Origin: an uncultured Bacteroidales bacterium | Lineage (GTDB): Bacteria; Bacteroidota; Bacteroidia; Bacteroidales; P3 | DNA: 36,762 nt | NCBI GenBank assembly: GCA_900317125.1 | Contig: ONFR01000022.1 | Location: 1-36,762, forward strand | Reading direction: 5' to 3' | In this document: positions 32,630 to 36,762 of the stretch, in pieces | How positions within the stretch are numbered: the stretch's first letter is position 1 | How the letters are laid out: every line of letters begins with the position of its first letter | Program-made: the position numbers and the translations under genes | Notes under the pieces: model-generated | Databases searched by the model: none | Told to the model about the DNA's origin: nothing | The model's input: only the letters and a program-made list of their open reading frames with translations

Positions 32630-33823
32630 ATGACCCATACTTTATTTTTTTCTTGGCAAACAGATACTGATAAAAGTGGAAACCGTAATTATATAGAGTC
32701 TTGTCTTAAGAAGGCTTTGTCCAAAATACGTAATGGCCATTCTTTTAAACTTGATTATAGGTTAGATCAAGCAACCGATAATAAACAGGGAACACCTGAT
32801 ATTAGTGATTCTATATTTAGAAAAATTAATTTGGCAACTGTTTTTGTCGCCGATATCACAATAATTAATGGTTCCTCTAGGAAAAAGAAAGTCCCTAATC
32901 CCAATGTTTTAATTGAGTTAGGATATGCAGCAAGAGTTTTAGGATGGGAAAATATTATATGTATTTTTAATACAAAATACGGTAAAATCGAATCTCTTCC
33001 ATTTGATATTAAAGGTAGGAGAATCATGTGTTATAATAGCGAAGAGCCCAAATCGAAATTAGTTGATCTATTATCAAATGCAATTGAAAATACAAGAAAT
33101 TATAGCATTCCATCAAGTATCGTTAGAGATTATTACAATGCACCAATCTATACCACTTTACTACAACTAATAAGCGATTGTGGGAAAAGCATCTTGGGAT
33201 ATGAACGGAGTGCTCTCACTGCTAAGAGTATTAATGCTATATTAAATCTCAAAAAAGAAGATATTTTAGACAGAATCTCAAATAATTATTTACTCGGATT
33301 TCAACTATTTAAAGTGTATACTAAAATAACAGAACAACTCGTTTCTCAAACCGAGAAGATTCTATCAATTAGGCTATATGATGATAGTTTTTATGTTCCA
33401 TTAATTAGTATCATTGATACATTGAGACTTTATGATAAAGAGATTAATCGTCGAGGCGATTTGGATAAGTTAGAATTTCACTCTAAAAACTTCAACTATG
33501 ATATTTTAAAAAATACAGAATCATCGGGACTATGCCGTTTTGTTTTAATGAAAAAGATTGAGGGAAACACATCTCTTCGTAGGGTTATTGATTTTGGCGA
33601 TTTCGAGCGAGACGACCACAAAAAAGCCTTGCTAAATGAGTATAGATTATCTCCAATTTCTGTCCAATTCTATTCGGGGTTCTATGCGGAACTATTGTCC
33701 AATATAAACAAATGGATAGATAATAACGGAGGCGAATATATCTTAGACGAGACTGTTCTTGAAATGAATCAACATGGTACATTTAATACGGACTCTAACT
33801 GTTTGATCTACCCAAACCATTAG
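32630..33823 (+). CDS. TIR-like / deoxyribosyltransferase-like nucleotide-binding protein
   Basis: A 397-residue protein in a notably AT-rich gene. Residues about 1-140 look like a Rossmannoid TIR-like domain: LFFSWQTDTDKSGNR, TPDISDSIFRKINLATVFVA (split 55-74), and PNPNVLIELGYA with conserved Glu96, the expected catalytic/NAD-binding glutamate position of TIR and nucleoside deoxyribosyltransferase folds. The C-terminal 250 residues are unrecognised and could be a sensor. Bacterial TIR proteins often act as NADase effectors in anti-phage systems. Third gene of the HNH / MTase-HIT / TIR run; the base composition suggests a different origin from the flanking core genes. Confidence 0.75.
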   Translation: MTHTLFFSWQTDTDKSGNRNYIESCLKKALSKIRNGHSFKLDYRLDQATDNKQGTPDISDSIFRKINLATVFVADITIINGSSRKKKVPNPNVLIELGYAARVLGWENIICIFNTKYGKIESLPFDIKGRRIMCYNSEEPKSKLVDLLSNAIENTRNYSIPSSIVRDYYNAPIYTTLLQLISDCGKSILGYERSALTAKSINAILNLKKEDILDRISNNYLLGFQLFKVYTKITEQLVSQTEKILSIRLYDDSFYVPLISIIDTLRLYDKEINRRGDLDKLEFHSKNFNYDILKNTESSGLCRFVLMKKIEGNTSLRRVIDFGDFERDDHKKALLNEYRLSPISVQFYSGFYAELLSNINKWIDNNGGEYILDETVLEMNQHGTFNTDSNCLIYPNH

Positions 33824-33853
33824 ACTAATGACTGACAACTGAAATAAAACCCG

Positions 33854-33861
33854 TATCTTTG
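33854..33861 (+). promoter_or_regulatory. -7 box followed by an octamer leader (distal promoter of the third Fic gene)
   Basis: TATCTTTG followed by CACCCGAAA. The 36 bp from here match 35567-35602 with two mismatches, so a promoter-plus-octamer module exists in two copies. Confidence 0.6.
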
Positions 33862-33884
33862 CACCCGAAAAAGAGTTTGTTTGA

Positions 33885-33958
33885 ATGTGTAAATCTTTTG
33901 AATGCGTGATTGCGTGAATGTGTAAATGTGTGAATCTTTTTGAATGTGTGAATGCGTT
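33885..33958 (-). repeat. octamer array in reverse orientation
   Basis: Units read ATGTGTAA, ATGCGTGA, TTGCGTGA, ATGTGTAA, ATGTGTGA, ATGTGTGA and ATGCGTTG, with two longer ATCTTTTGA / ATCTTTTTGA units in between. This is the reverse complement of the TNACRMAT family and lies between two promoters of the third Fic gene. Confidence 0.8.
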
Positions 33959-33995
33959 GGCAAAATAGATTGATGTGTAACTAAAATAAAAATTA

Positions 33996-34003
33996 TATCT
34001 TTG
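33996..34003 (+). promoter_or_regulatory. proximal -7 box of the third Fic gene
   Basis: TATCTTTG followed by CACTTT, 41 nt before a 20-codon leader frame and 99 nt before the Fic ATG. Confidence 0.6.
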
Positions 34004-34036
34004 CACTTTAAAAATAGAAAGATAAATAATACAATA

Positions 34037-34099
34037 ATGAACGAAGTCGAACCAACTAACTATTTGAAACAATTCTTTCTTCTTAAGAAAACAGTATAA
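34037..34099 (+). CDS. possible 20-residue leader peptide
   Basis: ATG to TAA encodes MNEVEPTNYLKQFFLLKKTV. It begins about 33 nt after the -7 box and ends 2 nt before the Fic ATG, in the spacing expected for translational coupling. Its first residues (MNE) resemble those of the Fic protein. It could equally be chance. Confidence 0.3.
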   Translation: MNEVEPTNYLKQFFLLKKTV

Positions 34100-34101
34100 T
34101 T

Positions 34102-35397
34102 ATGAATGAGATAGCCCAACTATTCAAAGAATGGCAGTCATTGCAGCCACTGAAAGATGAGTACCAACAGCGATTGGATCAGAAGTTCATGCTGGAATTC
34201 AATTATAATTCCAACCATATCGAAGGCAATACTTTGACTTATGGCCAAACAGAATTGCTATTGAAATTCGGAGAGGTGACCGAACCGGCCAAGATGAAGG
34301 ATTTGGAGGAGATGAAAGCGCACAACCTTTGTCTCAACATCATCAAGATGGAGTCCAAAGACAGTGAGCGCCCGCTGACCGAAACATTTATCAGAGAACT
34401 ACACAGAACGATGCTTCGTGAGGATTATACTGCCTACAATAATGAGGGTAAACCTTATACCGTTCATGCTGGTATATATAAGACTCGCCCCAATTCAGTA
34501 AAAACGGTCACTGGAGAGTTGTTTGAGTATGCATCGGTAGAGGAAACTCCAGCATTGATGCACGATTTGCTAGAATGGTATAGAGAAGCTGAGGAGAGAC
34601 AAGATATAAATCCCATTGAATTGGCTGCTCTTTTCCATTACCGTTATATTCGTATTCATCCTTTTGAGGATGGCAATGGCAGAATCTCCCGCCTAATAGT
34701 GAACTACATACTTGCCAAACATGGGTATCCGATGATAGTCGTGAAAAGCAACGACAAAAGTAACTATTTAACTGCATTGCACCAGTGTGATGTTGCTGTA
34801 GGGGCAATACCCTCAGTAGGTGCCCATGCCGAATTGGAACAAATAAAGCCACTGGTGGATTATTTGACAAGATGCACAGAACAATCATTGATTCTTAGTA
34901 TAAAAGCAGCTAAAGGAGAGGATATTACTGAAACTGATGACTGGAAGAAGAAACTAAAGACAAAATATGCCAACAGAATAAACAAACCTGCTCTCACTGA
35001 TGAGATTAAAGCAGATATACTGGATAACGAATATTCACCGTTATTGGGAAGAATTGATACTGAATTATCAGAGCTATATTCAATATTCAAATCTGCCAGA
35101 TGGGATAAAACATCTTCACTATACGATCTAACGCAAGTCAACATGATAAACTTCTCCGTTGAAGGTGAAGAGGAAGATTTGAGCACCTCCATTTATATCA
35201 AAATTGAATTGTTTCAATTTTGGTACAAATACAGTATATTTTCCGTCAATGGTAATGTTATTGAGAAATCGCTTTTCTCAAAAGAATTGACCTATTCGGA
35301 TTCTTTATCAGACCAAGATAAAAACGATATTATCAACGGAATCGGGAATTACTTGTACAATTTTGTTGAAACGAAAGGTGCTAATAGACACAATTGA
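34102..35397 (+). CDS. Fic family AMP-transferase with extended C-terminus
   Basis: A 431-residue Fic protein closely related to the one at 305-1390 over residues 5-240: inhibitory S-x-x-x-E-G-N at 37-43, active-site loop HPFEDGNGR at 186-194 (His186). Class II, self-inhibited. Unlike the first Fic protein, it lacks the winged-helix end. Instead about 190 residues follow, with KKKLKTKYANRINKP and a beta-rich, aromatic segment (IKIELFQFWYKYSIF), of no recognised family. That end may choose the target. Two promoters and a small leader frame lie upstream. Confidence 0.9.
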   Translation: MNEIAQLFKEWQSLQPLKDEYQQRLDQKFMLEFNYNSNHIEGNTLTYGQTELLLKFGEVTEPAKMKDLEEMKAHNLCLNIIKMESKDSERPLTETFIRELHRTMLREDYTAYNNEGKPYTVHAGIYKTRPNSVKTVTGELFEYASVEETPALMHDLLEWYREAEERQDINPIELAALFHYRYIRIHPFEDGNGRISRLIVNYILAKHGYPMIVVKSNDKSNYLTALHQCDVAVGAIPSVGAHAELEQIKPLVDYLTRCTEQSLILSIKAAKGEDITETDDWKKKLKTKYANRINKPALTDEIKADILDNEYSPLLGRIDTELSELYSIFKSARWDKTSSLYDLTQVNMINFSVEGEEEDLSTSIYIKIELFQFWYKYSIFSVNGNVIEKSLFSKELTYSDSLSDQDKNDIINGIGNYLYNFVETKGANRHN

Positions 35398-35566
35398 AAT
35401 GCCAAATGTCGGGTTCTTGTAAAGAAGAAAAAATTACAAGACATTCAGTATCACGTTTACAAGAACTATCAATATAAGCAACAGTAGTATAACTATTTAG
35501 AACACTTATATTAACAAGAAAATTACAACACCTTTATTGTAAAATCTACAAGATTAATACTTAACA
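35398..35566. promoter_or_regulatory. cluster of TTACAAGA half-sites
   Basis: Within about 150 bp the motif TTACAAGA or close variants occurs several times in both directions: TCTTGTAA (35415-35422), TTACAAGA (35434-35441), TTACAAGA (35457-35464), TTAACAAGAA (35511-35520), TTGTAA (35538-35543) and CTACAAGA (35546-35553). GTTCTTGTAAA (35413-35423) and TTTACAAGAAC (35456-35466) are perfect inverted copies. This is likely an operator region for the promoter at 35567. Confidence 0.55.
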
Positions 35567-35574
35567 TATCTTTG
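35567..35574 (+). promoter_or_regulatory. -7 box of the AlbA_2/ATPase gene
   Basis: TATCTTTG followed by CACCCGAAA, 129 nt before the ATG. It shares a 36-bp block with 33854-33889. An octamer array forms most of the leader. Confidence 0.65.
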
Positions 35575-35597
35575 CACCCGAAATAGAGATTGTTTGA

Positions 35598-35685
35598 ATG
35601 TGGGAACCGATATTTGAATGTGTTAATTCGTTAATGTGGGAATCGATATTTGAATGTGGGAATGCGCTAATTCGTTAATTTGTAA
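35598..35685 (-). repeat. octamer array in reverse orientation, leader of the AlbA_2 gene
   Basis: Units ATGTGGGA, ATGTGTTA, ATTCGTTA, ATGTGGGA, ATGTGGGA, ATGCGCTA, ATTCGTTA and ATTTGTAA, with two 12-bp units AYCGATATTTGA inserted 36 bp apart. All unit lengths are multiples of four. Confidence 0.8.
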
Positions 35686-35703
35686 ATATATATAATTTGA
35701 GAT

Positions 35704-36762
35704 ATGGAATTAGAGACCTTGATAGCAGAATGTACTGCATACGACTATAAGGTGACACTCGAAGAGAAGAAGCCTAAGAGTTGGCTCAAAAGCGTGAGCG
35801 CATTTGCCAACGGTTCGGGAGGTTCGCTTTTCTTTGGAGTGGATAATGACGGCTTTGTTCAAGGACTTGATGATGTGCAACACGTTTGCGAGGTCATCAG
35901 CAGTAGAATTCGTGATTATATGGATCCACTCCCTGAGGTGGAAATGATACCGCATATAATAGCCGACAAACTACACATATTACAATTGAAAGTCAAAACC
36001 GGCAGTTACACTCCCTATTATTATATTGGCGATGGTCAGCGGGTGGCTTTTGTCCGAGTTGGAGATGAAAGTGTGCCTGCTTCTGCAGAACAAATGATGC
36101 GTTTGGTACTGAAAGGTTCAAACAAAACATACGACTCTCTGCATACGGATTATAAAGCCGAGGACTACTCTTTCACAATATTGGCAAACTCATTCAAAAA
36201 GCGTACAAACCAGGAGTGGGATAAGAAGTATCTGTTGTCGTTCGGTCTTGTGACAAGCACTGGTAATCTCACTAACGCAGGTGCCTTGTTTGCCGATGAC
36301 AGTCCATTGTCACAATCACGCCTGTACTGTACGCGATGGGATGGAAAGGATAAGGGAGATGCTATCAATGATGCAGAGTTTACAGGCAACGTGCTGATGT
36401 TGCTGCGCGAAGCCATGAACTTTGTGAAGTCTAACACCAGACGAGGCTGGGAAAAACTACCCGACGGACGAAAGAACAAACCTGAATATGCAGAACGCGC
36501 AGTGCTGGAGGCAATGGTCAACCACTTCATCCATAGAGACTATACCGTGATGGGCGGGGAAGTGCATCTGGATATTTATGATAACCGTCTTGTTGTTACC
36601 TCTCCTGGCGGTATGTATAACGGCATGCTGATACAGAATCTGGATATTGCAGATGTGTCCTCGGAGCGTCGTAATCCCATACTTGCCAATGTAATGGCTC
36701 AGTTGGACTATATGGAGAAGCGAGGCAGCGGCCTTACCCGCATATGCAATGAGACAAAGGCA
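35704..36762 (+). CDS. AlbA_2 (Schlafen-like) domain ATP-binding protein, cut by the window edge
   Basis: The frame is open from the ATG at 35704 to the last base (353 codons), so the gene is incomplete here. The N-terminus (KSWLKSVSAFANGSGGSLFFGVDNDG, residues 25-50, split) is the AlbA_2/divergent AAA-4 DNA- or RNA-binding domain. The later part, AVLEAMVNHFIHRDYT, LDIYDNRLVVTSPGGM, RRNPILANVMAQL and EKRGSGLTRI, is the GHKL-like ATPase end typical of these putative regulators. Such proteins are common on islands and act as transcription regulators or defence factors. The leader has an octamer array and upstream half-sites. Confidence 0.88.
   Translation, partial: MELETLIAECTAYDYKVTLEEKKPKSWLKSVSAFANGSGGSLFFGVDNDGFVQGLDDVQHVCEVISSRIRDYMDPLPEVEMIPHIIADKLHILQLKVKTGSYTPYYYIGDGQRVAFVRVGDESVPASAEQMMRLVLKGSNKTYDSLHTDYKAEDYSFTILANSFKKRTNQEWDKKYLLSFGLVTSTGNLTNAGALFADDSPLSQSRLYCTRWDGKDKGDAINDAEFTGNVLMLLREAMNFVKSNTRRGWEKLPDGRKNKPEYAERAVLEAMVNHFIHRDYTVMGGEVHLDIYDNRLVVTSPGGMYNGMLIQNLDIADVSSERRNPILANVMAQLDYMEKRGSGLTRICNETKA

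Noticed and set aside
27424..35703. integrase, transposase or tRNA attachment site for the island
   Set aside because: None could be recognised; the island's mobility is inferred only from composition, gene content and the truncated nuclease gene.

Overview
The window looks like a chromosomal segment from a member of the Bacteroidales (Bacteroidota). Supporting evidence: promoter -7 boxes of the form TAnnTTTG (for example TATCTTTG at 13341, 19169, 33854, 33996 and 35567; TACCTTTG with an upstream TTTG at 3588-3619), no clear Shine-Dalgarno sequences, a protein with a type IX secretion C-terminal sorting domain, an OmpA/PD40 protein of PorE-like architecture, a 73-residue acidic DUF2795-type protein typical of the order, a DUF4369/TlpA oxidoreductase and many SPII lipoproteins. 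I cannot name a genus from the sequence alone.

Layout. (1) 1-1390: left edge with a Fic AMP-transferase gene (minus strand) preceded by a duplicated 34-bp operator-like element. (2) 1729-10441: a long minus-strand housekeeping block. From upstream to downstream it is cysS, a Nudix hydrolase, an S41 protease, a TlpA-like oxidoreductase, an Mrp-type ATPase, an Nfu-type Fe-S protein and a PduO-type cobalamin adenosyltransferase; a second unit with its own promoter carries DUF2795, DUF2520 and TatD. (3) 10549-13047: two tandem paralogous lipoproteins. (4) 13412-27359: a GC-rich plus-strand block with acetate kinase, several envelope proteins of unknown function, an OmpA/PD40 protein, a zinc-less class III sirtuin, a T9SS cargo protein, a zinc-ribbon membrane protein with a TPR protein, a radical SAM protein, an MNT/HEPN toxin-antitoxin pair, Kbl and an HdeD-like protein. 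(5) 27570-36762: an AT-richer accessory island with a second Fic gene, a remnant of another Fic-associated domain, RhuM, a truncated DUF1016/YhcG-type nuclease gene, a three-gene cassette (HNH nuclease, methyltransferase-HIT fusion, TIR-like protein), a third Fic gene and an AlbA_2/ATPase gene that runs off the right edge.

The two most unusual things are: (a) a family of strictly phased 8-bp intergenic repeats (unit TNACRMAT) at several loci, two of which run without phase slip exactly into the ATG of the next gene and show a higher-order phrase structure; and (b) the HNH / methyltransferase-HIT / TIR-like cassette, which sits immediately after a truncated nuclease gene in a defence- and toxin-rich island. 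Assignments rest on motif recognition only; no database search was possible.
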